From positions 1-42,773 of the forward strand of contig JASJAZ010000023.1 in assembly GCA_030066785.1 (NCBI GenBank): a stretch of 42,773 bases of DNA, in the 5' to 3' direction. How positions within the stretch are numbered: position 1 is the stretch's first letter; every line of letters begins with the position of its first letter. This document shows positions 1 to 7,886 of the stretch, piece by piece. The position numbers and the translations under genes were made by a program. A model generated the notes under the pieces. The model was given only the letters and a program-made list of their open reading frames with translations, was not told the DNA's origin and did no database searches. The DNA is from Desulfobacterales bacterium (lineage in GTDB: Bacteria > Desulfobacterota > Desulfobacteria > Desulfobacterales > JASJAZ01).

Positions 1-638
1 TACAGGTTTAGCCTGACTTCGGCCGCCATCTGTTGGCCATCCGGGCTAATGGCAAGCCCCCAAACGTTAACAAATGAGGTGTCCCAGGCCTGCCCGTCCA
101 TCGCCGCTGAATACGTGCCTTCCTGGAATTTATGAATTTGGCCGGAATCAAATTTTTTAACTTGAACGGCCGCGGCCGTTTTGGTGCCATCGGCGCTAAG
201 GGCAAAATAAGTCATATCGGCAAAGGTGTTTTTCCAGGGCTTGCCGTTAAGAACCATAAAGTAGCGCATATCCTGTTGTGCAGCTACAGCAAGGCTTTTA
301 CCGTCAGCACTAAAAATGGGGTTCCACACATATCCAAATTTGTCTTCCCAGGCGATACCGTTTACAGCAACGGTCCATTCGCCCATTTCAGAGATCAGGG
401 CGGTAAGTGACCCGTCGGGCGCATATCGAAGATGCCAAATTTTATCAAAGGTGTTTTCCCAGGTCTCGCCATTGATGCATACATTAAATTCGCCCTCATC
501 GATATTGACGATGGCCGCAATATTTTCACCATCAGGGCTTGCGTATAATTCTTCCACCCAATTAAACTGGTTTTGCCATTCACCCACAGAGGCTTTTTTT
601 TCTCCGATTTCCCAATCCCATTGATTCGAGTCGACCAT
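1..638 (-). CDS. tmcD: TmcD-like electron-transfer complex subunit (partial, C-terminus off the window)
   Basis: The open frame runs from ATG at 638 leftward to the edge without a stop, giving 212 residues. A strong ribosome site (GAAGGAGG) lies about 6 bases upstream. The protein is a chain of Trp-rich repeats of roughly 40-50 residues, each with an S/A-x-DG turn (SPDG near 34-37, APDG 73-76, SADG 110-113, SADG 148-151, SPDG 198-201) and a W-x-N/D-x-F step (WENTFDKIW, WKNTF, WDTSF). This pattern recalls WD40-like beta-propeller blades and the Trp-rich TmcD subunit of the Tmc complex, which links periplasmic cytochrome c3 to cytoplasmic electron flow in sulfate reducers. No signal peptide is seen, which fits a cytoplasmic-side subunit. 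The identification is from remembered family resemblance; other tmc genes would lie left of the window. An unrelated beta-propeller protein is the alternative. Confidence 0.62.
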   Translation of the reverse strand, partial: MVDSNQWDWEIGEKKASVGEWQNQFNWVEELYASPDGENIAAIVNIDEGEFNVCINGETWENTFDKIWHLRYAPDGSLTALISEMGEWTVAVNGIAWEDKFGYVWNPIFSADGKSLAVAAQQDMRYFMVLNGKPWKNTFADMTYFALSADGTKTAAAVQVKKFDSGQIHKFQEGTYSAAMDGQAWDTSFVNVWGLAISPDGQQMAAEVRLNL

Positions 639-1510
639 TATGCCTCCTTCGTCTCTTTTACATGCGCCTGATGTGGCAATACCAACGGATAGGCTCGTAG
701 ATGTTGTTTAGTTGCATAGGTATCTCATATCGAAAAATAATTTAGATTGGCAGAATCGCACAATGAGCTGTACAGGGCCAAGACCGTCTTTGTATCCTTG
801 GCGTTAATCTCATCGTAGGCCTTGCCACGCAGTGCTATGCGGTTTTGGCAGCAATGCTGTGAAAGCCTATTTTGTTTTAGTTTTGGGGGATTGATGACAT
901 TCAATATGGGAAACGGCCGTTTATGTGGGAGACTGGTATCAATGATTGGGGAAGTGCGGGAAACTATTTGCTGATGGGTCATTAACTTGGTTTTGCTGCA
1001 ACACTTGGATTCAAAATTAAGCGTCTTGAAAGCTGATTGCATTTTGCCAATCAGGTTCATAGAGTAAACCTTTAAAAACGCAGTAAGAAGTGTGAGATTA
1101 GGCTGATATCGCTTAACCAAATTCTTCAAATTGCAAGGCGTTAAGGTAGCATCATTGAGCACGTTCCGTCAACCCCAGTGCGATATGAGTTTTGAGACAG
1201 CCGCGCATGATCTTTGAATTTTATAAAATTCTGAAGTTACATAAGATAATTGTATTCAAATCAGTACATAGTGCCTAATCTAGCAGAGTCAGGTGTGTAT
1301 GATATCGGTGCTTTGGACACAACAGTCAGCCAAGCGTTGACTAACATTGTTGTGACCTAAAAGAGCTTGTCATGACTCAGTTTCCGTGATATTGACGTTG
1401 TTTGTTGTATTTATGGCCTTCTCTGATTTTCAGATTCAGCCCAATTTATTTGGGATTCAATAGAGATCTTTTACAACGAATCTTACCATAATGAAAAGGA
1501 GGATGTGTTG
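639..1510. other. Long intergenic stretch, no recognisable gene
   Basis: About 870 bases separate tmcD from the small plus-strand gene at 1511. The only long frame (minus strand, 725-1162, 145 codons) has no ribosome site, an uneven composition and no recognisable domain, so I do not call it. A short plus-strand frame near 890-990 reads like protein for about 30 codons and then stops, so a decayed gene is possible but unproven. The promoter of the 1511 gene probably lies in the last 150 bases; a TTGACG at 1393-1398 is a loose -35 candidate without a convincing -10. Confidence 0.4.
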
Positions 1511-2008
1511 ATGAATGTTGGCACCAAAATCATCACATTCGCAGTGGTGATCATCATTGCTTTAGTGCTTCAGGTCGCTTTCATTTTTCAGGACAAAAAA
1601 GAGTTGCCCGATCTTGCGGCGTCTGAGTTTACCAAAGCATATTTCATGTTGGATCAATCCATGACGGATCGTTTGTGTTCGTCATTAGCGTCCAACGAAG
1701 AGGTTGATCTGGTTGATAATTATATTTTCAGAAAACATCAATGGGCCATGCAACGAGGGTTTGATCCCAGCTATGTTCGAAGCAAGGTTTTTAACCTTCA
1801 TACTGAAATTGTCGATCTTAATGAAACCGAAGCCAAAGTGAAAATTACCGGAAAGCGTTATATCTGCATTAACCCGGTATTTGCCTACATTGGCAAGTTG
1901 TTCCGTTTAGGCGAAACCCATCTGGTTAATGAAACGTTGGATGTAATTAAAGAAGAGGGCCATTGGAAAGTCTGCGGCGCCCCCTTTGAGTTGGCTGAGG
2001 AAGTATAA
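1511..2008 (+). CDS. Small membrane-anchored protein, NTF2-like in size, unknown function
   Basis: I do not recognise a named family. The start is set at ATG 1511 because AAGGAGG at 1496-1502 sits 8 bases upstream; the in-frame GTG at 1505 would be only 2 bases away. The 165-residue product begins with one membrane segment (about residues 8-27, rich in Ile/Val/Leu), then a soluble part with the consecutive elements 'VRSKVFNLHTEIVDLNETEAKVKI'-like alternating beta pattern (about 95-118) and a second strand pair ending in 'GHWKVCGAPF'. That architecture (N-terminal anchor, helix with many charged residues, then antiparallel beta strands) resembles small periplasmic NTF2-like or DUF4878-type proteins. 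It stands alone between two minus-strand genes. A weak hairpin (AAGCCG 2007-2012 with CGGCTT 2025-2030) overlaps the stop codon. Confidence 0.6.
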   Translation: MNVGTKIITFAVVIIIALVLQVAFIFQDKKELPDLAASEFTKAYFMLDQSMTDRLCSSLASNEEVDLVDNYIFRKHQWAMQRGFDPSYVRSKVFNLHTEIVDLNETEAKVKITGKRYICINPVFAYIGKLFRLGETHLVNETLDVIKEEGHWKVCGAPFELAEEV

Positions 2009-2069
2009 GCCGTTGGTTTATCATCGGCTTTAAACACCTTAGTGCTAATGCCATCAACCAACAATTAAT

Positions 2070-2110
2070 CCCCGACCTGCGACACTTTCCATAGTAATCC
2101 GCTGTCGGGG
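2070..2110. repeat. Inverted repeat, possible hairpin
   Basis: CCCCGAC at 2070-2076 pairs with GTCGGGG at 2104-2110 around a 27-base loop, between the convergent ends of the 1511 gene and the flavoenzyme gene at 2298. No T-tract follows directly, so a terminator role is only possible. Confidence 0.3.
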
Positions 2111-2297
2111 GATTTATATTTGGCACTGATGGTTTTACATGCCCTTTGATCGCGTATATCAAAAGCTTTCAGGAATCGACGCCATTTAATGCTCATAAGG
2201 ATAGATTAAAATGGCTTAGTCATTACCTGTCGCTATTGCCGCTCTATTTTTTCTGTCGTTTTCATTACCCATACTAAACAAATTGCGGCTGGACATG

Positions 2298-3392
2298 CTA
2301 TTTGTTAGACGCCGCGATACAGCGTTTGGGTAAATTTTTAACAATTTCTTCAGCTTGATCAGCGATTTGCACGATAAGATCTTTTACAGATGGAAGATTA
2401 TCTATTCGCCCAGCCACTTCACCCCCCAGTATCAAAGCGCCATTAGCATCGTCTTCTAATAATTTGGCAAAGCCTTGTTTTTCCAATTTTAAAATATCCT
2501 GATTCAGTTCAACGGGTTGTCCCTTAAAAAAATCGGGGGTTAACTCAGTCGTTTTTTCAACCAGTTTTAAAGAGGATTGATTTTTAATAAACCGCATAGG
2601 TCCGAACATACCCCGCCCAACTAGGGTGTCGCGATCCGTACTTTGCAGCACACCCTGCTTCCATACATCCCAGAAATCGCATTCGCGTGTAGCAATAAAT
2701 CGAGTGCCCATCTGAATGCCTACCGCACCCAGTGCGAAAGCGGCCGCAATGGTATGACCATCACAAATACCGCCGGCTGCAATCACCGGTATGGAAGTGG
2801 ATTCCGCCACCCCTGGAATAAGAACCATGGAATGCACTGGTTGCCAAGAAATGTGTGCCCCACCTTCATGACCTGAGGCAATGATAGCATCCACGCCTGC
2901 TTTTGCAGCGCGACGCGCATGGTATATGGAAGGAACCACGTGAAACCAAAGCAGATCCGTAGCACGAATCGTTTGTTGCCAAGGTACCGGATCGCCCGCC
3001 GAGGTAATAATAACCCGTAATCGTTTCTGGAGCTCCGGGTCTGCAGAACGTTGATTAAAAACACCGGTGATTAGACGCTGGGCAGCTTCTATGAATTCAA
3101 TCGAAACGGGACAGTTAATGCCAAAAATACCCTGGTTTGTCTGCGTTTCATTTTTAACATATTCAAGGCTGCGCTCGATGTAATCTTCGGTTGAACCATC
3201 GCCAAAGACGAGCGTTGGATCGACCGGTGTGGCCTCGCTATGCTGCACACCCATTCCAATCAGGCTGATGATACCCAGCCCGCCTGCATTGGCAACGGCG
3301 GCGCAAAGGCGGTTGGTACTATAAGGCCCCATACCTCCTTGTATAATCGGATATTGTATGCCGGTGATATCGGTTAGCCAGGTTTTTAGCAT
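2298..3392 (-). CDS. Nitronate monooxygenase family flavoenzyme (NPD/2-nitropropane dioxygenase type)
   Basis: The 364-residue protein is a TIM-barrel FMN enzyme of the NPD family, which includes nitronate monooxygenase and the enoyl-ACP reductase FabK. Visible marks are the N-terminal IQGGMGP phosphate-loop segment (residues 17-23), the alanine/glycine-rich AVANAGGLGIIS (32-43), the central catalytic-His block ASGHEGGAH (172-180) and the FMN-phosphate region IPVIAAGGICDG (201-212) followed by GAVGIQMGTRF (222-232). The length fits the family. AAAGGAG lies 6 bases before the ATG. It is a single gene facing left, with no neighbour that suggests its substrate. Family members act on nitronates (for example propionate 3-nitronate) or as NAD(P)H-dependent flavin oxidoreductases. 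The exact substrate cannot be read from sequence; FabK-like or PfaD-like roles are alternatives. Confidence 0.85.
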   Translation of the reverse strand: MLKTWLTDITGIQYPIIQGGMGPYSTNRLCAAVANAGGLGIISLIGMGVQHSEATPVDPTLVFGDGSTEDYIERSLEYVKNETQTNQGIFGINCPVSIEFIEAAQRLITGVFNQRSADPELQKRLRVIITSAGDPVPWQQTIRATDLLWFHVVPSIYHARRAAKAGVDAIIASGHEGGAHISWQPVHSMVLIPGVAESTSIPVIAAGGICDGHTIAAAFALGAVGIQMGTRFIATRECDFWDVWKQGVLQSTDRDTLVGRGMFGPMRFIKNQSSLKLVEKTTELTPDFFKGQPVELNQDILKLEKQGFAKLLEDDANGALILGGEVAGRIDNLPSVKDLIVQIADQAEEIVKNLPKRCIAASNK

Positions 3393-3997
3393 AAACGCTC
3401 CTTTCGCTGGATGAGATATACGATTCAGATAAGAACGCCAGAAATAGTTTTCGATTTCAAAACGTTTACCATTTAAGCGGCAATTTGGCTATCGTAAAAG
3501 CCGACAGGTCGCCAGAGCAACGCTAGGATGAGATTAAGATGATTCCTCAAATTGATTCCAAGTTGCCGATCCCAGGATTTATTGCCTTTTTTTTCCCCAA
3601 TTATGGTACAATTTGTCATTGATAATTTAAAAATGCTGTTAACGTCATGGAATCGTATTGGCGTTTTTAAATTTGAAGAGAGCACTATCTGCCTAAACAG
3701 GTTCCTGATGATGTTTCGCCTCAGAAACTGCTGGAATAAGACCGTTGCCGTTTAGATGACAGAAATGTTCAACTGTTTATGATTTTGTGAAAAGCGACGT
3801 AATGGGGCAATTAATATGACAGTTTTTGTCAATATCTAAATTGTTTATATTTACCGGACTTAGTAAGTATTTGAAGATTGGCTAAAATATGATCGGCAGC
3901 ATATTGGTATGTTTTTTGCGGTGATGCTTCTTTGGGCTTCGCGGTATCTTGGGCAAGTCTTCAATCGAGTCAAAAAAATTGATTTACATACCAAACT
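3393..3997. other. Intergenic region upstream of the riboswitch
   Basis: About 600 bases with no convincing gene. Frames of 67-70 codons on either strand lack ribosome sites and look like chance. It contains a small inverted repeat, TGACA-gtttt-TGTCA at 3817-3831, and a sigma-54-like promoter candidate at 3904-3920, listed separately. The promoter of the riboswitch transcript must lie here. Confidence 0.5.
3904..3920 (+). promoter_or_regulatory. Candidate sigma-54 promoter for the riboswitch transcript
   Basis: TTGG at 3904-3907 and TTGC at 3916-3919 place the GG and GC pairs 12 bases apart, as in the -24/-12 consensus, with a T-rich spacer. Transcription would start near 3931, about 70 bases before the riboswitch. 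The match is partial (TTGGTAT instead of TTGGCAC) and no activator site was identified. A sigma-70 promoter elsewhere in 3780-3930 remains possible. Confidence 0.33.
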
Positions 3998-4090
3998 AAA
4001 GCCGGACAAAGCCAAACCTGATTAAAACAGGGACGGAAAACCACGGGTCTTTGCGAGGGGTACAAAGATCGCCGGGTTGCCTGCAGGTTT
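3998..4090 (+). promoter_or_regulatory. Cyclic di-GMP-I (GEMM-I) riboswitch aptamer
   Basis: The hallmark core is present in order: GCCAAACC (4011-4018), the P2 hairpin CCTG 4017-4020 with CAGG 4028-4031, the conserved GGACGGAAAACC (4031-4042), then the P3 arm CACGGGTCTTTG (4043-4054 region) pairing TCTTTG 4048-4053 with CAAAGA 4063-4068, and the closing GCCGGGTTGCC (4071-4081). In the Vibrio Vc2 numbering, G20 corresponds to G4011 and stays G, which favours c-di-GMP over cGAMP. The tertiary pair 21-46 is swapped from G-C to C4012-G4036, a compensatory change also seen in Geobacter-type GEMM RNAs. The P2 loop is ATTAAAA rather than a GNRA tetraloop. It lies directly before an HD-GYP phosphodiesterase gene, the kind of target this RNA class controls. 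Confidence 0.87.
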
Positions 4091-4110
4091 TAGATCGCCG
4101 GCTTTTTTAT
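4071..4110 (+). terminator. Riboswitch expression platform: intrinsic terminator
   Basis: GCCGG (4071-4075) can pair with CCGGC (4098-4102), followed by TTTTTTATTTATT. The left arm is part of the aptamer's 3' side, so ligand-folded aptamer and terminator compete; this predicts an ON switch, though not securely. Two further pairings exist: AAAGCCGG (3998-4005) with CCGGCTTT (4098-4105), and AAACCTG (4014-4020) with CAGGTTT (4084-4090). A 9-base direct repeat GATCGCCGG (4067-4075 and 4093-4101) underlies the exchange. Confidence 0.65.
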
Positions 4111-4128
4111 TTATTATTAGGATTAGTG

Positions 4129-5292
4129 GTGCAAGATAAAGAATCGACATCCCATCAGTCATCGAAATTGCTGAGGTGGTTATCCTTGAGAGGATTGGGC
4201 CGTTATTTGGAACAGCACTTTGAGCAAGTGTTTGTTCTGGTGATACTTGTTACCGTTGCGGTGATTAATTATTATATTCCGCAAAAGATTGCTTTCATCA
4301 ATTTTTATTTTTTACCGGTAATTACGGCTGGTTATTTACTAGGTTCACGCGGTTCCGTAATGGGTGCGGTCCTTTGTATTTCATTGGTAACGATTTATGC
4401 AATTTTGTACACCCCTTCGTTTACGATGCCGAGTACGGCCCAAGACGTGTTCCTTCATATTATGGCATGGGGAGGCTTTTTAATATTAGCCGGTGCTGTA
4501 GTTGGAAAACAGCAGGAATCACTGAATGCCGAAATTCAACACGCACGTCAACTGAACGACCAATTGATTGAATCGTATAAAAACATCAGGGATGCTCGCG
4601 TGGCAACAATTCTTGGTTTAGCTAAACTAGCCGAATACAGGGATCAGGACACGGGCGCACACCTTGAGCGAATTCGGGAATACGTAAAGATTATTGCCAT
4701 CGAGCTTTCGCGTCATCCGAAGTATCAAAGCTACATTACCAATCAATACATCGAAGACATATATCAGTCTTCCATTTTGCATGATATTGGCAAAGTCGGC
4801 ATACCTGATCACATTTTATTGAAACCTGGAAAACTAACCAAGGAAGAATTTGAAATCATCAAAACGCATCCCACCATCGGCGGCGATGCTATTCGAACAG
4901 TGGAGCAACAAGTTAAAGGCCAATCATTTTTAACAATTGGCAGAGATATTGCCTACTATCACCATGAAAAGTGGGATGGTACCGGCTATCCCAAAGGACT
5001 TAAGGGAGATGAAATACCATTGTCGGCGCGGTTCGTCGCGCTGGCCGATGTTTACGATGCTTTAACATCCAAACGCATTTATAAAGATAAATTTCCGCAT
5101 GATATGGCCAAAGAGATGATAGCTGCTGAAAAAGGCAAGCATTTTGATCCCGATGTGGTGGAAGCATTTTTAGCCAATGCGGATGAGTTTGACGTGATAC
5201 GGGAAAAAATCCAAATATTTGAGCAATACCAACCAAAAGACGTAGAAAATGTTGATGTGATCATGGAAGAAAAGATCAAAATTACGGCGTAA
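4129..5292 (+). CDS. Membrane HD-GYP domain cyclic di-GMP phosphodiesterase
   Basis: The product hydrolyses c-di-GMP. The frame is open back to 4051, but that would start inside the riboswitch and before its terminator, so I take GTG 4129, 6 bases after AGGA (4119-4122); GTG 4126 is also possible. The 387-residue protein has about four membrane segments (residues 34-50, 56-72, 77-94, 107-126), a short linker helix, then the HD-GYP domain (about 157-365). Metal and signature residues are intact: RDxDTGAH (171-178), HDIGK (218-222), HPTIGG (247-252), HHEKWDGTGYP (278-288) and LADVYDAL (305-312). The membrane part may sense a ligand and resembles MASE-like sensor regions. Expression is expected to respond to c-di-GMP through the riboswitch, which would make a feedback loop. 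The GGDEF gene follows 107 bases later. Confidence 0.92.
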   Translation: MQDKESTSHQSSKLLRWLSLRGLGRYLEQHFEQVFVLVILVTVAVINYYIPQKIAFINFYFLPVITAGYLLGSRGSVMGAVLCISLVTIYAILYTPSFTMPSTAQDVFLHIMAWGGFLILAGAVVGKQQESLNAEIQHARQLNDQLIESYKNIRDARVATILGLAKLAEYRDQDTGAHLERIREYVKIIAIELSRHPKYQSYITNQYIEDIYQSSILHDIGKVGIPDHILLKPGKLTKEEFEIIKTHPTIGGDAIRTVEQQVKGQSFLTIGRDIAYYHHEKWDGTGYPKGLKGDEIPLSARFVALADVYDALTSKRIYKDKFPHDMAKEMIAAEKGKHFDPDVVEAFLANADEFDVIREKIQIFEQYQPKDVENVDVIMEEKIKITA

Positions 5293-5399
5293 TGGTTGGG
5301 GAGGTGAATGGCCCGTGGCATCGATTTGAAGGATGCTTTTGCTAATTGCCGATACTGTATCTGAACAGCGATAATTCTCATTTTCTAGCGGATCTCTTG

Positions 5400-6386
5400 A
5401 TGGGCAAAAAACCTTCATACGAAGTTCTAGAGCAGCGCGTAAAAGCATTAGAAAAAGAAGCGGCCACCCGCATTGCAGCCGAAAACGCGCTCAGGAAAAG
5501 TGAAGAGCGCTACCGCGCCTTGTTTGAAAATAATCCCATCGAAACGATCATCGTCGATCATGAAGCACGCATAACCGGATACAATCTGGCCAAAAAATTA
5601 TCTGGCGATCGGCTTCCGATTACCGGCGATATCATGTATCGGGACTATGCCGCCAAACATTTGCATGATTTGTACAGCGAATTGATGGAATGCATTCGAA
5701 CTGGTGAGCCCCGCGAGTTTCCCGATCAAAATTACGCCGACCGGTATTTGTACATCAAAATTTCTCCTTATTCAGCCGGTGCCATCATCACATCAATTGA
5801 TATGACCAGGCAAAAGCGCTTGGAAGAAAGGCTTCGACGGCTTTCATATCTGGATGATCTGACCGGAATCGGCAATCGACGGTATTTTGAAGAAAATTTT
5901 GAACGTGAATGGAAACGGGCGGCTAGATCAAAAACCCCACTATCGCTTATAATGTGTGACATAGATTTTTTTAAGGCGTTCAATGATACCAATGGTCACT
6001 TGCTGGGAGATGAAAGCTTAAAAAAGGTTGCGGTCACCCTTAAAACATCCTTGAAGCGTCCCGGCGACATTGTTGCACGCTATGGGGGCGAAGAATTCAT
6101 CGAGCTTTTGCCTGACACCGATAGTGCTGAAGCTCATGCGATTGCAGAAAAACAACGAATGAGCGTTCAGCAACTAAGGATCAGCCATGTCCAATCAACG
6201 ATTTGCAATCATTTAACCATCAGTATGGGCGTTGCCTCAGCAATTCCCTCATCAAAGGTTTCTTTAACCGATTTACTGTCGGATTGTGACCGCGCATTAT
6301 ACCGTGCCAAGCAAAAAGGCCGTAACTGTACGCATGTGGGGGTGATGATCGCGCATTCTTACCATCCATTAAAGGCTTGCTCTTGA
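5400..6386 (+). CDS. PAS-GGDEF diguanylate cyclase
   Basis: The 328-residue protein makes c-di-GMP from two GTP. The start is set at ATG 5400 because the sequence MGKKPSYEVLEQRVKALEKE is a typical start of PAS sensors in this bacterial group; the frame stays open to TTG 5346. Residues 3-35 form a coiled coil, about 36-140 a PAS domain (ALFENNPIETIIVDHEARITGYN), and about 148-318 the GGDEF domain: LTGIGNRR (154-161), DIDFFKAFND (187-196), and the active site GGEEF (229-233). The inhibitory site RPGD (220-223) is five residues before GGEEF, so product inhibition is predicted. No membrane segment is seen, so it is probably cytoplasmic. It follows the HD-GYP gene on the same strand and may share its transcript, giving a synthesis/degradation pair. 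Confidence 0.9.
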   Translation: MGKKPSYEVLEQRVKALEKEAATRIAAENALRKSEERYRALFENNPIETIIVDHEARITGYNLAKKLSGDRLPITGDIMYRDYAAKHLHDLYSELMECIRTGEPREFPDQNYADRYLYIKISPYSAGAIITSIDMTRQKRLEERLRRLSYLDDLTGIGNRRYFEENFEREWKRAARSKTPLSLIMCDIDFFKAFNDTNGHLLGDESLKKVAVTLKTSLKRPGDIVARYGGEEFIELLPDTDSAEAHAIAEKQRMSVQQLRISHVQSTICNHLTISMGVASAIPSSKVSLTDLLSDCDRALYRAKQKGRNCTHVGVMIAHSYHPLKACS

Positions 6387-6637
6387 GATGCGCTGGTTAA
6401 AAGCAGCATTTGGTAATCAGTGTTTATGGCAATGATCATTGTTATGGATAATACAATTGAATTAAATACGATTGTGTACCGATTAATGAGTTTAATGAAT
6501 GACAATTTATTCAAGCACAGCTGGCGACAAAATCGCTTCGAATTTATTAGGCAAACATCTACACCTACATTCGATGTCATAAGATCGGCCGCGCTTAGGG
6601 CCGCTGGAACATATTTTTGAAATGGAGGAAAAAGGAG
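6387..6637. other. Intergenic gap before the MlaC-like gene
   Basis: About 250 bases with overlapping frames of 66-73 codons on both strands that lack ribosome sites and family resemblance. A short GC-rich hairpin (CGGCC near 6589 with GGCCG near 6602) lies 35 bases before the next start codon. I see no clear promoter. Confidence 0.35.
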
Positions 6638-7264
6638 ATGAGAAGGTTTCTACCACTTATGGTGGTTTTTTTGATTGGGTGGAATCAGCCGGCATTGGGC
6701 GCCGAGCCTGAAGATACGATTAAGACAGCTGTTGAAGAGACACTATCAATTATGAAAAACCCGAAATACCAAGGCGAAGAGAATCGCGCGCAGCTACAGG
6801 AAGCTGTTTGGAAGCAGATTCAGGCGGTATTCGATTATCCCGCTATTTCTCAGGGTGCTCTGGCAATTAACTGGCGAAAATTTACACCGGCGCAGCGCCG
6901 TGAATTCACTCACATATTTGCCAAATTGTTGAAAATTACCTATTTGAAACAAATTAAAGCTGAATACCATGACGTTCAAATCGAGTACCTCGGACAGGAT
7001 ATGATCACTGAAAAAAGAGCGATTGTTAAAACTTCTTTAAAACGCAAAGATGCAGAGGTTCCAATCGATTACAAAATGCGCTTGAGCAAAGGCGAATGGC
7101 GGATATATGACATAAACGTCGAAGGTGTTGGCTTGATTAAAAATTACCGCGCCCAATTTCAGCAAATATTGAAAAGCCATGATCCCTCTCAATTAATTGC
7201 GCAACTTAAAAGGAAAGTCGATCTTTTTGAAAAACATCAGATGGCAACCGCTTATAACAAATGA
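6638..7264 (+). CDS. MlaC/Ttg2D-family periplasmic lipid-binding protein
   Basis: MlaC-type proteins carry phospholipid across the periplasm between the outer membrane and an inner-membrane ABC complex. The start at ATG 6638 follows GGAGG (6624-6628) by 9 bases and gives a clear signal peptide (MRRFLPLMVVFLIGW, cleavage after about ALGA, residue 21). The mature 187 residues match the family fold: an N-terminal helical part with FDYPAISQGAL and W-x-x-FTPAQRREFTHIFAKLL, then the beta part with YDINVEGVGLIKNYRAQF, the family's best conserved block. Full length is 208 residues, normal for the family. The partner genes (mlaE, mlaF, mlaD) are not adjacent, so it is an orphan here. A good terminator lies 160 bases downstream. 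Confidence 0.87.
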   Translation: MRRFLPLMVVFLIGWNQPALGAEPEDTIKTAVEETLSIMKNPKYQGEENRAQLQEAVWKQIQAVFDYPAISQGALAINWRKFTPAQRREFTHIFAKLLKITYLKQIKAEYHDVQIEYLGQDMITEKRAIVKTSLKRKDAEVPIDYKMRLSKGEWRIYDINVEGVGLIKNYRAQFQQILKSHDPSQLIAQLKRKVDLFEKHQMATAYNK

Positions 7265-7346
7265 AGGTCAATAGTTGCTCACGAATATGCTCTGTTAGTA
7301 TTTAATTTAAATGTTTGGGCGCATCATTTAACTTAGGCTTTATCTG

Positions 7347-7383
7347 AATCCTGTCTCGATAAACCGGTTTATATGTCGGGATT
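7347..7383. repeat. Extended inverted repeat
   Basis: A perfect 14-base palindrome ATAAACCGGTTTAT (7359-7372) is flanked by outer arms AATCC (7347-7351) and GGATT (7379-7383). It lies between the MlaC-like stop codon and the terminator at 7425, so it may be a 3' untranslated hairpin or a regulator site. Confidence 0.4.
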
Positions 7384-7424
7384 AAAACCGCAATTGCCAA
7401 ACGGCTAATTTATAAAGATGTTTG

Positions 7425-7462
7425 AAGCGACTTGGCTGTTTCGATCGCCAAGCCGCTTTTTT
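7425..7462 (+). terminator. Intrinsic terminator downstream of the MlaC-like gene
   Basis: AAGCGACTTGGC (7425-7436) pairs with GCCAAGCCGCTT (7447-7458) with one A-C mismatch, a 10-base loop and a run of six T. This is the first strong terminator after the MlaC-like gene, leaving a 160-base 3' region. Confidence 0.8.
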
Positions 7463-7886
7463 ATTTGAATGCTGCAAAACGGTAGCGCAAAAATTACCCA
7501 CCGGACAGCGGGTTGGTCTTTGCTTTCAGCTAAAAAGAATTGCAGGTTACCGTGGCATCTTGGCAAAAGAAGCTTAGGCTACCAGTTCGTTTATGATTTT
7601 ATGTGACGATTGAGTCTGTATTTTAAATTGAAAACCATATAACGACTGACGCCACCATTCAATGCCTTTCACACTAATCAATTCTGACAACTTATGCACG
7701 CTCAACTGTCTACGGATAGTGTTGCGCAGCTAATGAATCGATTTTAGCACCAGAGACAGGATTTATTTCCTTGTCATCAGAGTTGCGTACAAATTATTGC
7801 TGAATGCGAGAAGATTAAAACGATAAGATATCAGCTGAAATGGTCTACGGCGGTTAAATCGGGGCATACAGTTTCGGAAACCATGA
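7463..7886. other. Intergenic stretch, nothing recognised
   Basis: About 420 bases between the terminator and the end of the ABM monooxygenase gene. No frame of useful length carries a ribosome site, and I see no RNA gene or repeat. Confidence 0.4.

Noticed and set aside
725-1162. 145-codon frame on the minus strand
   Set aside because: No ribosome site, no recognisable domain, composition unlike the neighbours; treated as chance.
4051-4128. N-terminal extension of the HD-GYP gene
   Set aside because: It would begin inside the riboswitch and before its terminator; GTG 4129 follows a ribosome site.
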